Assembly: GCF_002270355.1 (NCBI RefSeq)
Contig: NZ_NJFZ01000019.1
Span: 49-64,048 of the forward strand
Origin: Flectobacillus sp. BAB-3569
Lineage (GTDB): Bacteria > Bacteroidota > Bacteroidia > Cytophagales > Spirosomataceae
DNA length: 64,000 bases
Direction: 5' to 3'
Made by a program: the position numbers and the translations under genes. The notes under the pieces are model-generated. The model saw only the letters and a list, made by a program, of their open reading frames with translations. It did not search any database and was not told where the DNA came from. Shown here piece by piece: positions 19,301 through 28,333 of this stretch (positions within the stretch are counted from its first letter, which is position 1; every line of letters starts with the position of its first letter).

Positions 19301-19487
19301 GTATAGCGAAAACGCTCAAGAACTATTGGCAGATTTGAGCAAGGAAAAGGGAATCTTTGAAGTTAAATATCTTTCTCCAAAAGATGGTACTCTCCTATCG
19401 AATACAGAAACACTCGAAGGGGGCAAAAGCTATTCATTAAAAAATCCAGCTAATAGTGGTATTGTTGTTTGGATAAAAAGAAAATAA
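16356..19487 (+). CDS. Two-domain exported protein: beta-helix plus DUF6298-like domain
   Basis: A 1043-residue protein with signal peptide (MMSRFSIILSLTLGLSVFSVLGQ). Residues ~60-530 are a pectate-lyase-like right-handed beta-helix (DATTRIQAAIDYV, GVFEIKGNLIIKASGIVIRGAGRGQTIL). From ~570 on a second domain begins (VPWWSGVSRSHGLAASKPHITRF, VMDHNYGLWYERRRDDHERI, YNQWYWSRLKQFADL) that resembles the DUF6298/TIM-barrel region of Bacteroidota PUL proteins, with a final beta-sandwich. The dense aromatic, His and Arg content suggests a carbohydrate-active site. It sits between the pectate lyase and the apiosidase-like gene. Substrate and mechanism are unknown to me; a pectic oligosaccharide is the best guess. 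Confidence 0.6.
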   Translation: MMSRFSIILSLTLGLSVFSVLGQKPKVVPPKPPVYLDEAGKLAYTPESKGDRIPDFSFSGYKASEETIPFIAGKVKVEAANGDATTRIQAAIDYVAGLPVDTKGFRGAVVLGKGVFEIKGNLIIKASGIVIRGAGRGQTILKGIGISRETLISIKGKDDKKIESSEKVLDAYIPVGQACLNVNTPEKYKVGERILIQRPSTKEWIQTLKTDHFGGGVTALGWKPNQRDITWERTITQITSKGICLDIPLTTALDSTYGVGTVAKFQWNGRISQIGVENLSLESSYDTKNPKDENHRWMAIGLENVSDAWVRQVDFKHFAGSAVYVQASARCVTVEDCISTQPISEIGGQRRYTFFTNGQQTLFQRIYAEEGYHDFAVGYCAAGPNAFVQCESKLPYSFSGTVDSWASGVLFDIVNVDGNALRFSNLGQDGQGAGWSAANSVFWQCAASRVECQKPPTAQNWAFGTWAQFDGDGYWDMSNEHIKPRSLFYAQLQNRLGGEVQARTFLMPTETEASSSPKVEVAMALTKASVEPAKTLKEFIEKASQRLSLNTTEKLQSIEQIGIPKIITPNKAPDLQVQNGWLVRGKSLQTGKRQEVPWWSGVSRSHGLAASKPHITRFVPGQTGKGLTDDLVELSDWMQQNHVKVMDHNYGLWYERRRDDHERIRRMDGEVWPPFYELPFARSGKETAWDGLSKYDLTQYNQWYWSRLKQFADLADQKSLVLFHQNYFQHNIIEAGAHYADFPWRPANNINQTGFPEPVPYAGDKRIFMAEQFYDINHPARRKLHRAYIRQCLDNFTGNTGVVQLISAEYTGPLHFVEFWLDVIDEWQKEKHKDVLVALSTTKDVQDAILADKKRSAIVDIIDIRYWHYQFNGQTYEPKGGQNLAPRQHARLLNPKRSSAEQVYRAVNEYRMKYPSKAVVYNGDSFDANGWAVLMAGGSIPSLSFDLPQEISAQLIGMQPIQWSGQANTQWVLGQHGQGYLVYSENAQELLADLSKEKGIFEVKYLSPKDGTLLSNTETLEGGKSYSLKNPANSGIVVWIKRK

Positions 19488-19508
19488 GAAATTTTGATAA
19501 CCTCCCTT

Positions 19509-19692
19509 AAGTTAGTGGGCAAAATAAAATTTAATTTTTCTGTTTTAGGCACAAGGCAACAGGCATAAGGCACAGAGTGTTAAAATGTTTTTAATAACCA
19601 CAGCCATGCTTTTTTCCAAAGCCCACCGCCGAAAGCCGATACCTGAAAGCCCAAAGCACATCTTAAATTTTATTTTGCTCATTAACTAATTA
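19509..19692. repeat. MITE-like repeat, copy 1
   Basis: A ~180-bp element bounded by imperfect terminal inverted repeats, AGTGGGCAAAATAAAATTTA on the left and TAAATTTTATTTTGCTCATT on the right. Its interior (GGCACAGAGTGTTAA, ATGCTTTTTTCCAAA, CCCACCGCCGAAAGC) recurs at 35690-35845. It has no coding potential. It lies just upstream of the GH140-like gene, as copy 2 lies just upstream of a GH78 gene. Confidence 0.7.
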
Positions 19693-19726
19693 CCACATAA
19701 ACCTTCATAAAAACAATCTGACATCC

Positions 19727-21112
19727 ATGGAAAAAGGATTTTTGGCCTTTCTAGTAGGCTTACTTCTAATCACAGGAAATATCACTAAGGCACAAGTTCC
19801 TGCTTTAAAAGTTTCTGACAATAAAAGATATATCGCTACCAAAGATGGAAAACCTTTCTTTTGGCTTGGTGATACGGGCTGGTTATTGTTCTCAAAACTT
19901 ACACGCGAAGAAGTAGAAACCTACTTAGAAGATCGTCGCCAAAAGGGTTTCAATGTGATTCAGGCAATGGGATTACATACGCTCAATGTGGTAAACATAT
20001 ACGGTGATTCGGCATTAGTAGGAGGCAATATTGCAAAACCAAAAGTAACTAAAGGTTCGGATGTAGCCGACAAAGAAGCTTATGACTTTTGGGATCATGT
20101 AGATTTTGTCATTCATACCGCTGAGAAAAAGGGCATTTATATTGGCTTTGTGCCTTTGTGGGGAGGCAATGTGAAAGATAAAAAAGTAACTCCTGAGCGA
20201 GCAAAGGTTTATGCAACATTTTTAGCCAATCGTTACAAAAATTACTCCAATATCATTTGGTTAAACGGTGGTGATATTCAAGGAAGTACAGGTAAAAATG
20301 TATGGGATATTTTCGGAAAAACCATACGTGCAATCGACAAAAATCACTTGATTACCTATCACCCACGTGGGCGTACTTCGTCTTCAGAATGGTTTCATAA
20401 AGATACTTGGTTAGATTTTAATATGGTACAATCGGGTCACCGCACGTATGCGCAAGATACGTCTGCCAAAGAAAAATGGCATTATGGTGAGGACAATTGG
20501 CGCTATATCCAAGCGGATTATCAACTCAAACCTACTAAACCAGTTATCGACGGAGAGCCTTCTTATGAGGGTATTCCATTCGGTTTGCATGATGTAACCC
20601 AACCTCGTTGGACAGACGCTGATGTGCGTCGTTATGGCTATTGGTCAGTTTTTGCAGGGGCATTTGGCTATACTTATGGACAAAATTCGGTCATGCAAAT
20701 GCACCGTCCCAAATACGATGATACCTCATTTGGTCCGCAAGAATATTGGTATGAAGGAATGGCTAAGCCTGGTTCTTTCCAAATGAAACATTTGAAAACT
20801 CTGCTATTATCTAAACCGTTTTTTGAAAGAATACCAGACCAAAGTTTAGTGGCTGATAATGGGCAAAAGTATGAGTATGTTGTAGCTACTCGTGGTAAAA
20901 ATTATGCGTTTTTGTACACCTACACAGGACGTACTTTCAAGGTAAACATGGGTAAAATTGCAGGAAAAACGGTAAAAGCTCAATGGTTTGACCCACGTAC
21001 TGGCACATACCAAGCCATCGGTGAAATCGAAAATACTGGTATCCAAACTTTTGATGCGCCTCAAGAACCTAAAAATGGCAATGATTGGGTGTTAGTTTTA
21101 GAAAGTAAATAA
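19727..21112 (+). CDS. GH140 apiosidase-like protein (DUF4038)
   Basis: A 461-residue exported protein (signal MEKGFLAFLVGLLLITGNITKAQ). It opens with DNKRYIATKDGKPFFWLGDTGWLLFSKLTREEVETYL, the DUF4038/GH140 N-terminus, folds as a TIM barrel, and ends with a small beta-sandwich (KVNMGKIAGKTVKAQWFDPRTGTY). Likely catalytic residues are D183 in WLNGGDIQG and E277 in VIDGEPSYEG. The characterised GH140 enzyme hydrolyses the apiose-galacturonic acid bond of rhamnogalacturonan II, which fits this locus. The kinase gene starts 2 bp after its stop, indicating co-transcription. Confidence 0.82.
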   Translation: MEKGFLAFLVGLLLITGNITKAQVPALKVSDNKRYIATKDGKPFFWLGDTGWLLFSKLTREEVETYLEDRRQKGFNVIQAMGLHTLNVVNIYGDSALVGGNIAKPKVTKGSDVADKEAYDFWDHVDFVIHTAEKKGIYIGFVPLWGGNVKDKKVTPERAKVYATFLANRYKNYSNIIWLNGGDIQGSTGKNVWDIFGKTIRAIDKNHLITYHPRGRTSSSEWFHKDTWLDFNMVQSGHRTYAQDTSAKEKWHYGEDNWRYIQADYQLKPTKPVIDGEPSYEGIPFGLHDVTQPRWTDADVRRYGYWSVFAGAFGYTYGQNSVMQMHRPKYDDTSFGPQEYWYEGMAKPGSFQMKHLKTLLLSKPFFERIPDQSLVADNGQKYEYVVATRGKNYAFLYTYTGRTFKVNMGKIAGKTVKAQWFDPRTGTYQAIGEIENTGIQTFDAPQEPKNGNDWVLVLESK

Positions 21113-21114
21113 TC

Positions 21115-22446
21115 ATGCAAACACCTCAATTGTCCATCGCTTACTATGGCGACGATTTTACGGGTTCGACCGATGCCTTAGAGTTTTTATCTCGTGCAGG
21201 ATTGCAGACGATGTTGTTTTTCGAAGTTCCGACAAAAGAAACTTTAGAGCAATTCCCTCATTTACAAGCCATTGGTATAGCAGGAAGAACAAGAGCTTTA
21301 GGAAAAGAAGCCATGAAAGAGGAGCTTCAAACGGCCTTTGATGCTTTAGCTAAACTTCAAACGAAGCATGTGCATTACAAGGTTTGTTCTACTTTTGACT
21401 CTTCTCCTGAAATTGGAAATATCGGTTTGGTGCTTGAATTGGGCTTGGCGCAATTCAAAAATCAATGGACGCCTATTTTGGTTGCAGCGCCATCTTTGGG
21501 TCGATATTCTGTTTTTGGAAATCTCTTTGCTCGTATGGGAATCGGAAGTGATGGACATATCCATCGTCTCGATCGCCATCCTTCCATGAGCAAGCACCCC
21601 GTAACACCAGCCGACGAAGCCGATTTACGTTTGCACTTGGGCAGACAAACTTCTGTAGAAATTGGCTTACTCGATATTTTACAGGTTGAAGCAGGTGGTT
21701 TAGTAAAAGCACAAGCAGAACAAGTTTCAGCAGGTAAAAAAGCTTTGTTTATCGACGCTATCAATGAAAATCATTTATTAATAATTGGTAAGTTTTTAGA
21801 GGAGAAAGCACTGGAACAAAACCAAACCTTATTTTCAATTGGCTCATCAGGTATCGAAATGGCTTTGGGTTCCTATTGGAATCAGCAAGGTGTTTTTTCA
21901 CCTAAAAATACTTGGCAAGCACTCACAAAAGTCGACACTTTGTTGGTGATTTCAGGAAGTTGCTCGCCTGTAACAAGCGCTCAAATTGATTGGGCAAAGC
22001 AACATGATTTTATCGAAATCATCGTTGATGCTCCATTACTTGCACAGGAAGAACTATCTGAAAATATCTTACAATCCTATATTGATCAGGCTATTACTTA
22101 TATCGAAAACGGAAATTCTGTTATGATTCATACCCAAGGAGGTTTACAGGAAAGTATTCCTTTGTCTTCTGAAAAACTGGGTTCAGCACTGGGATTGATT
22201 GCTAAAAAAGTCATCGAATCGACACATCTTCCCCGTTTGTTGATTGCAGGAGGCGATACGTCGAGTTATGCCGCACGTGCACTTGAAATAGAAGCATTAG
22301 AAATGATTGCACCAGTGGTAAAAGGGGCGCCACTCTGTCGGGTATATTCTTCCAACGAGGCCATCAATGGCCTAGAAGTTAATGTCAAAGGTGGTCAAGT
22401 AGGCGCAGCAAATTATTTTGGATTAGTTAGAGGGGATTTAGCTTAA
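21115..22446 (+). CDS. Four-carbon acid sugar kinase family protein (DUF1537)
   Basis: A 443-residue protein without signal peptide, so cytoplasmic. N-terminal domain starts AYYGDDFTGSTDALEFLSRAGL, the DUF1537 signature. The C-terminal nucleotide-binding domain holds LLVISGSCSPVTSAQIDWA and LLIAGGDTSSYAARALEIEAL. The family phosphorylates acid sugars such as threonate, erythronate or 3-oxo-tetronate. Placed 2 bp after an apiosidase-like gene, it could act in catabolism of a branched or acidic sugar released from the glycan. The sugar is inferred, not shown. Confidence 0.8.
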   Translation: MQTPQLSIAYYGDDFTGSTDALEFLSRAGLQTMLFFEVPTKETLEQFPHLQAIGIAGRTRALGKEAMKEELQTAFDALAKLQTKHVHYKVCSTFDSSPEIGNIGLVLELGLAQFKNQWTPILVAAPSLGRYSVFGNLFARMGIGSDGHIHRLDRHPSMSKHPVTPADEADLRLHLGRQTSVEIGLLDILQVEAGGLVKAQAEQVSAGKKALFIDAINENHLLIIGKFLEEKALEQNQTLFSIGSSGIEMALGSYWNQQGVFSPKNTWQALTKVDTLLVISGSCSPVTSAQIDWAKQHDFIEIIVDAPLLAQEELSENILQSYIDQAITYIENGNSVMIHTQGGLQESIPLSSEKLGSALGLIAKKVIESTHLPRLLIAGGDTSSYAARALEIEALEMIAPVVKGAPLCRVYSSNEAINGLEVNVKGGQVGAANYFGLVRGDLA

Positions 22447-22462
22447 AACTATTGACGTTTTT

Positions 22463-23887
22463 ATGAAAAAAATCAAATCATATATTCTGTTAGCATTTAG
22501 TTTTTGCTCGATTTTTTCGGTAAAAGCACAAATTGTTTTACCTCGAATTTTGGGGCACAATATGGTTTTCCAACAAAAGAAACCTATCCATATTTGGGGA
22601 AAAGCCTCTGTTGGAGAGCAAATTAACGTCCAATTTTCAGGACAATCTGCTCAAACGACAACGGATGCTGAGGGAAATTGGCAAGTATGGCTCAAGGCAC
22701 TACCAGCTACAAGCATTCCACAAGACTTAAGAATAGAAGGAGAGGAAGTTATTACGCTCAAAAATATCTTAATAGGAGAAGTATGGCTATGCTCTGGGCA
22801 ATCGAACATGGAATATACCATGCGAAAAAACAGTAAAGTCAAACGCCCCAATCTCCCAGATCCCAATCCTGTTGACGAATTAGAAATAGCCAAAAATCCT
22901 CTCATCCGTATTTTTTTAGTCAACAGAAAAGAATTAGTAAAACCTGATCCACAACACAAAGGGTGGAGTATTGCACAAGACTCCGCCTTGCGTTCTTTTT
23001 CGGCTGTTGCTTACTTTTTTGCTAAAGAAGTTCACCAGCAGACAGGCGTGCCCATCGGTATGATTTCGTCGGCTATCCCAGGCAGCAGAATAGAACCTTG
23101 GATTTCGGAAGAAGCTTTTGCTAGTTCTCCCTATTTTAAAGGAAAAAAAGTAGAAGGTGAGCCCGCAAAGTTTTATAATCCTATGATTCGTCCTTTAGAG
23201 TCATTTGTCATGAAAGGGTTTTTGTGGTATCAAGGCGAAAGTAATTGTTTCTTGAAAGATTCGGTACAATATACCAACAAAATGGAAACCTTGATTAGGA
23301 GTTGGAGAAAAGCTTGGAAAGACGATAAAATGCCATTTTACTATGTACAATTAGTCCCTTATCTCTACTCAAAAAGTACCGGAAAAATCGTCTTGGACAA
23401 AGAAACCCTTCCTACTTTTTGGCAAGCTCAAGCTAATGTGGGTCAAAGACTTAAGCAAACTGACTTTATAACTACCACCGATTTGGCAGATACCTTAACC
23501 AATATTCATCCTTGGTACAAATGGGAAATCGGGAAACGTTTGGCACTTCTAGCTTTGAAGCATGATTATGGCAAAAAAGATTTAGTTGCCTCTGGACCCA
23601 TTTTCAAAAAAATGAAAATCAAAAATCATAAAGCCATTTTAAATTTTGAATCTGTAGGCAGTGGTTTGCAAAGCAAGGATGGAAAAGACTTAAGCTATTT
23701 TAGTGTAGCAGGGACAGATGGGAAATTTTACGAGGCGAAAGCCTCCATTATAGGAAATCAAGTGGAAGTTTTTTCCGAAAAAGTCCCCGAACCTAAAGCC
23801 GTTCGATTTGCATGGCAAGAGGATGCAGAACCTAATTTTTTCAACAAAGAAGGACTTCCTGCACGACCATTTACCAGTGTAAAGTAA
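22463..23887 (+). CDS. Exported sialate O-acetylesterase-family esterase
   Basis: A 474-residue protein with signal peptide (MKKIKSYILLAFSFCSIFSVKAQ), an N-terminal beta-domain (LPRILGHNMVFQQKKPIHIWG) and an SGNH-type hydrolase domain beginning at GEVWLCSGQSNMEYTM (nucleophile Ser). GFLWYQGESNC is the conserved block III. This family includes sialate 9-O-acetylesterases and PUL-encoded carbohydrate acetylesterases. In this setting it most likely removes acetyl groups from pectin. It starts 17 bp after the kinase stop. Confidence 0.82.
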   Translation: MKKIKSYILLAFSFCSIFSVKAQIVLPRILGHNMVFQQKKPIHIWGKASVGEQINVQFSGQSAQTTTDAEGNWQVWLKALPATSIPQDLRIEGEEVITLKNILIGEVWLCSGQSNMEYTMRKNSKVKRPNLPDPNPVDELEIAKNPLIRIFLVNRKELVKPDPQHKGWSIAQDSALRSFSAVAYFFAKEVHQQTGVPIGMISSAIPGSRIEPWISEEAFASSPYFKGKKVEGEPAKFYNPMIRPLESFVMKGFLWYQGESNCFLKDSVQYTNKMETLIRSWRKAWKDDKMPFYYVQLVPYLYSKSTGKIVLDKETLPTFWQAQANVGQRLKQTDFITTTDLADTLTNIHPWYKWEIGKRLALLALKHDYGKKDLVASGPIFKKMKIKNHKAILNFESVGSGLQSKDGKDLSYFSVAGTDGKFYEAKASIIGNQVEVFSEKVPEPKAVRFAWQEDAEPNFFNKEGLPARPFTSVK

Positions 23888-23978
23888 TAGTAGTGAACAG
23901 GGATAAGGCACAGAGGCAATAAAGGTTTGTATTACTCCTTTGATTCTTGGTGCATTTTTCCCCTCATCAAAAACAATC

Positions 23979-26753
23979 ATGACCAAAAGAATTTTACTTT
24001 TTCTATTCTTACTGTCGAGTTTTAAGGCATTGTACGCCCAAGAAACCCAAAGAGTTTATCTTTCTGGAAAAGGGAACGATCAAACTGTTTCATGGGATTT
24101 TTTCTGTACCGAAGGTCGTAATGCTGGCAAATGGACTAATATTCCTGTGCCATCCAACTGGGAGTTACAGGGTTTTGGAAAATATAATTATGGCTTCGCC
24201 AAAGATAGCTCAAGAGGTAAGGAAAAAGGACTTTACAAATACCGTTTCCAAGCACCTAAGTCATGGCAAGACAAAGCATTAAACCTTGTTTTTGAAGGTG
24301 TTATGACCGATGCTGAGGTAAAAATCAATGGAAAATCTGCTGGTGAAATTCATCAAGGTGCGTATTATGCTTTCAAATATCCCATTGCTCAATTACTCAA
24401 CTATGGCGCTGAGAATTTATTGGAAGTAACTGTAAGTAAGCACTCTGCAAATCAGTCGGTTAATGAGGCTGAACGCAAAGGAGATTTCTGGATTTTTGGT
24501 GGAATTTTCCGTCCAGTTTATATAGAGGTTTTACCTGTTCAGCATATTACTCGTGTTTCTATTGATGCCAAAGCGAATGGTAATCTAAAGGCAGTGATTC
24601 GTACTACTTCCAATAATACAAGCCTTACTTTATCAGCACAGTTACATACCTTAAATGGTCAAAAAGTTGGTACGCCAATTCAAGCAACTCTCAAAGCTGG
24701 TCAGTCGGAACTTACCCTTGAAAAGCTTTATCAAAACGTTCAGCTTTGGACTTCTGAAACACCTAATCGCTACAAATTAACCATTAGTTTACTACAAAAT
24801 GGAAAAGCGGTTCATGTGGTTGAAAAGAAAATCGGTTTCCGTACCGTCGAAGTAAAATTGCGTGATGGCGTATATGTCAATGGTACAAAAGTAAAATTCA
24901 AAGGGGTTAATCGTCACTCGTTTTGGCCAACTTCAGGACGTACCACCTCAAAGGCAGTAAGCTTACTCGACGTGCAATTGATGAAAGACATGAACATGAA
25001 CGCCGTTCGTATGTCGCATTACCCTCCCGATGACCATTTTCTGGATACTTGTGATTCCTTGGGTTTGTTTGTAATGGATGAATTGGCGGGCTGGCATGGC
25101 AATTATGATACACCAACAGGCACAAAACGTCTTGAAGAGTTGATGGAACACGATGAAAATCACCCTTCTGTGATTTTTTGGATTAATGGAAATGAAGGTG
25201 GTCATAATTACGAATTAGACCCAATTTTTCCTCAAAAAGATTTACAAAAACGTCCTGTGATTCACGCATGGGAAGATTTTGCAGGATTTGACACACAGCA
25301 TTATCGCGATTATAACTATGGTATTTGCAATTATGACCACGGACATAGCATTGTCATGCCTACCGAATTTTTGCATGGGATGTACGATGGCGGACACGGG
25401 GCTGGTCTGGAAGATTACTGGGAGCATATGTGGGCAACACCACTTTGTGCAGGTGGTTTCCTTTGGGATTTTGTTGACCAAGGTATTGTCAGAACTGATA
25501 AAAATGGCGTCCTAGATACCGACGGTAATCGTGCGGCAGACGGTATTGTAGGGCCATATCGTGAAAAAGAAGGAAGTTATTTTACCATCAAAGAAGTTTG
25601 GAGTCCAATCAAGTTTGAGGCAAAAGAAATTACCTCCGATTTTGATGGAAAATTTACTATCGAAAACCGCTATCATTTTACCAATACCAGTCAATGTCGT
25701 TTTACTTGGAAACTCAAATCTCTTGGATTATACCAGTTGCCAGAACTTTCAGGTAAAGTTCTTTCTCCTAACTTAAAACCCTTGGAAAAGGGAACTGTAG
25801 CTTGTCAGCAGCTACCTCGCAATTGGCAACAATATGACGTTTTATATGTAAGCGCTTTTGATGCTTATGGTAAAGAAATTTTCACATGGAGTTTTAAAAT
25901 TACCTTGCCTAAAACAATGGCGCAGGCAATTGTCCAGACTTCGGGAAGTAGCAAGCCTACGCTTCAAGAGCAAGATTCTTTGTTTGTCGTAAAAGCGAAT
26001 GGTTTGACGATTAGTTTTTCTAAAAAATCAGGTTTGTTAAAATCGGTACAAACAGAAAAAGGTGCTATTCCTTTCAACAATGGGCCAATTGTTCAAGAAG
26101 GGAGCACCAATTTTAAAAATATCACTACTCGTTTTGAAGGCGAAAATTTAATCATTGAATCAACTTACGATAAAAAAGAAGCTTTCAACACGCTACAATG
26201 GACTATTTATCCATCTGGTTGGGTAAAATTGAAAGTTAAATATTTTCCAGCAGCTTATTTGACAAATTATTTTGGGCTTAATTTTTCTTTTCCAGAATCT
26301 GAAATTAAAGGTGTAGAGTATTTAGGAAATGGTCCATACAGAGTATGGAAAAATCGTTTGAAAGGAAATCAATTTGGCATTTGGAAGAAAGATTATAATA
26401 CTACCGAAACAGGTGAAATTCCTTTTGTCTATCCAGAATTCAAAGGATACCATTCCAATATGTATTGGTGTAAGTTTATTACCAAAGGGCAACCGTTTAC
26501 CGTAGTCACAGAAACAGAAGATGTTTTTTTTAGACTGTTTAGTCCAGCCTTCAAAACTGATTCATATCAAAACTATGTAATTAATTTTCCAACTGGTGAT
26601 ATTTCCTTTATGCAAGGTATTTCGGCCATTGGTTCTAAAACCAACAGAGCCGACAATACGGGTCCCATGAGTATGAAGCACGTCTTTTACGACTACGAAA
26701 AAGAGCCTAAAAGAGCCGTTGAAATAGTTTTGTATTTTGATTTTTTAAAATAG
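23979..26753 (+). CDS. Long GH2-family glycosidase (LacZ-like architecture)
   Basis: A 924-residue enzyme, started at MTKRILLFLFLLSSFKALYAQ (ATG 23979) because that is a clean signal peptide. Domains are a sugar-binding jelly roll (IPVPSNWELQGFG), an Ig-like domain, a TIM barrel (MNAVRMSHYPPDDHFLDTCDSLGL), another Ig domain and a C-terminal beta-galactosidase small-chain-like supersandwich (YLGNGPYRVWKNRLKG). Acid/base is E406 in FWINGNEGG and the probable nucleophile E463 in VMPTEFLHG. The relatives include beta-galactosidases and uronic-acid-specific enzymes. Together with the GH2 at 11.3-13.7 kb it gives the locus two different GH2 activities. Confidence 0.85.
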   Translation: MTKRILLFLFLLSSFKALYAQETQRVYLSGKGNDQTVSWDFFCTEGRNAGKWTNIPVPSNWELQGFGKYNYGFAKDSSRGKEKGLYKYRFQAPKSWQDKALNLVFEGVMTDAEVKINGKSAGEIHQGAYYAFKYPIAQLLNYGAENLLEVTVSKHSANQSVNEAERKGDFWIFGGIFRPVYIEVLPVQHITRVSIDAKANGNLKAVIRTTSNNTSLTLSAQLHTLNGQKVGTPIQATLKAGQSELTLEKLYQNVQLWTSETPNRYKLTISLLQNGKAVHVVEKKIGFRTVEVKLRDGVYVNGTKVKFKGVNRHSFWPTSGRTTSKAVSLLDVQLMKDMNMNAVRMSHYPPDDHFLDTCDSLGLFVMDELAGWHGNYDTPTGTKRLEELMEHDENHPSVIFWINGNEGGHNYELDPIFPQKDLQKRPVIHAWEDFAGFDTQHYRDYNYGICNYDHGHSIVMPTEFLHGMYDGGHGAGLEDYWEHMWATPLCAGGFLWDFVDQGIVRTDKNGVLDTDGNRAADGIVGPYREKEGSYFTIKEVWSPIKFEAKEITSDFDGKFTIENRYHFTNTSQCRFTWKLKSLGLYQLPELSGKVLSPNLKPLEKGTVACQQLPRNWQQYDVLYVSAFDAYGKEIFTWSFKITLPKTMAQAIVQTSGSSKPTLQEQDSLFVVKANGLTISFSKKSGLLKSVQTEKGAIPFNNGPIVQEGSTNFKNITTRFEGENLIIESTYDKKEAFNTLQWTIYPSGWVKLKVKYFPAAYLTNYFGLNFSFPESEIKGVEYLGNGPYRVWKNRLKGNQFGIWKKDYNTTETGEIPFVYPEFKGYHSNMYWCKFITKGQPFTVVTETEDVFFRLFSPAFKTDSYQNYVINFPTGDISFMQGISAIGSKTNRADNTGPMSMKHVFYDYEKEPKRAVEIVLYFDFLK

Positions 26754-26826
26754 GCGATAGGCATTAGGGGTTAGGCAAAAAGTAAAAACACTTACCCCTT
26801 GTGCCTGTTCCCTGACCCCTAAAAAC

Positions 26827-28206
26827 ATGAAAAATATTCTCATCACTATCGCTTTACTAACTTCTTGCTTTTTTGCACAAGCACAGACTGCTGATCAGGC
26901 GTTTAAAAAACCTTTGAAGGAGGTTATTTCGACGATTGAGTCTCGTTTTAAGGTAAAAATCCGCTATCCTGAAGCCTTGGTAGCTGACAAGCAGGTTACT
27001 TATGCCGAATGGCGTTTTAGACCTGATTTGGAAACAACGCTCCATCATATCATGGATTCGCAGGATATTACTTTTACCAAAGAAGGAGAGGGAAAATATA
27101 AATTACAAGCTTTTCAATATCACCTCAAAACTCCCGAGGAAGGCAAACAGCAATTAAACTATTTGTCTACGCTTTCACCAGATATTACTTCTTGGGAATT
27201 ACGTAAAACCAATTTGAAAAACTGCATTTGGCAAGCACTCGAAATAGCAAAAGCGCCAGCCAAACCGCAGTCGCAACCCATCATCACACAAAAACGAATT
27301 ATGGATGGCTACTCGGTTGAAAATGTAGCTATCGAAACTTTGCCAGGTGTTTATGTAAGTGGGTCTTTATATCGTCCTTTAAAATCGAAAGGTAAAATTC
27401 CCGTTATTCTGAATCCAGACGGGCATTTTGGTGATGGTCGTTATCGTGCTGATTGTCAGTATAGATGTGCGGCTTTAGCCAAAATGGGGGCTATGGCTTT
27501 TAGTTATGATCTTTTTGCTTGGGGAGAATCAGCATTACAATTCAAATCTGAAGACCACCGTCGTAGCCATGCTCAAACCATCCAGATGCTCAATGGAATG
27601 CGTATTTTGGATTGGTTGCTAACCCTCAAAGACGCTGACCCAGCGCGTGTAGGCATTACGGGCGCATCAGGTGGGGGTAGTCAAACGATGTTGTTAACTG
27701 CTATCGACGACCGAATCAAAGTAAGTGTTCCCGTAGCCATGATGTCGTCCTATCACAGTGGGGGTTGTCCTTGCGAAAGCGGTATGGGCGTGCACCTTTG
27801 TGGAGAAGGAACAAACAACGTAGAAATTGCCTCGATGGCAGCTCCAAGGGCACAAATGATTATTTCGGATGGAAAAGATTGGACACAGTTTGTCCCACAA
27901 ACCGAATTTCCTTTTGTACAAAGAATCTATGATTTGTATCATGTTGCTAATAAGGTAGAAAATGCCCATTTCTCAAGCGAAGGACATGATTATGGAGCTA
28001 ACAAACGTAAAGCAATGTATGGCTTTATGGCAAAAGAATTGGGTCTAGATCTTCAAAAAATTCAAGATACAACGGGTAATATCATCGAAACGGGTATAAT
28101 GATTGAGCCTTTCCCAGCACTATATGTTTTTGGCGAAAAAGGCGAAAAACTCCCCGCCAACGCTTTGAAGGATTTTGAAGTAATTGAGAAGATGTTTACA
28201 AAATAG
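26827..28206 (+). CDS. STN-like domain fused to alpha/beta-hydrolase esterase (CE19-like)
   Basis: A 459-residue exported protein (MKNILITIALLTSCFFAQAQ). Residues ~25-95 (KPLKEVISTIESRFKVKIRYP, then LETTLHHIMDSQDITF and KYKLQ) have the beta-alpha-beta pattern of an STN domain, as in TonB receptors and FecR-associated proteins. Residues ~150-440 are an alpha/beta hydrolase with nucleophile S281 in TGASGGGSQ, a cysteine-rich loop GGCPCESGMGVHLC and H387 in SEGHDYGA. The hydrolase resembles CE19 pectin methylesterases of rhamnogalacturonan-II loci. An acetylesterase role is the main alternative. It lies directly after the long GH2 gene. Confidence 0.65.
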   Translation: MKNILITIALLTSCFFAQAQTADQAFKKPLKEVISTIESRFKVKIRYPEALVADKQVTYAEWRFRPDLETTLHHIMDSQDITFTKEGEGKYKLQAFQYHLKTPEEGKQQLNYLSTLSPDITSWELRKTNLKNCIWQALEIAKAPAKPQSQPIITQKRIMDGYSVENVAIETLPGVYVSGSLYRPLKSKGKIPVILNPDGHFGDGRYRADCQYRCAALAKMGAMAFSYDLFAWGESALQFKSEDHRRSHAQTIQMLNGMRILDWLLTLKDADPARVGITGASGGGSQTMLLTAIDDRIKVSVPVAMMSSYHSGGCPCESGMGVHLCGEGTNNVEIASMAAPRAQMIISDGKDWTQFVPQTEFPFVQRIYDLYHVANKVENAHFSSEGHDYGANKRKAMYGFMAKELGLDLQKIQDTTGNIIETGIMIEPFPALYVFGEKGEKLPANALKDFEVIEKMFTK

Positions 28207-28333
28207 TGGCAGAGGGGCAAAGGCAAAGAGGCACAAAGTGAGCTAATTTTCCTAGTGTTGAAAAATATCAAAATATTTTAGGCAAGGACAAAGGACAATT
28301 CACAACTCATCACTCACAATTCACAACTACTTT

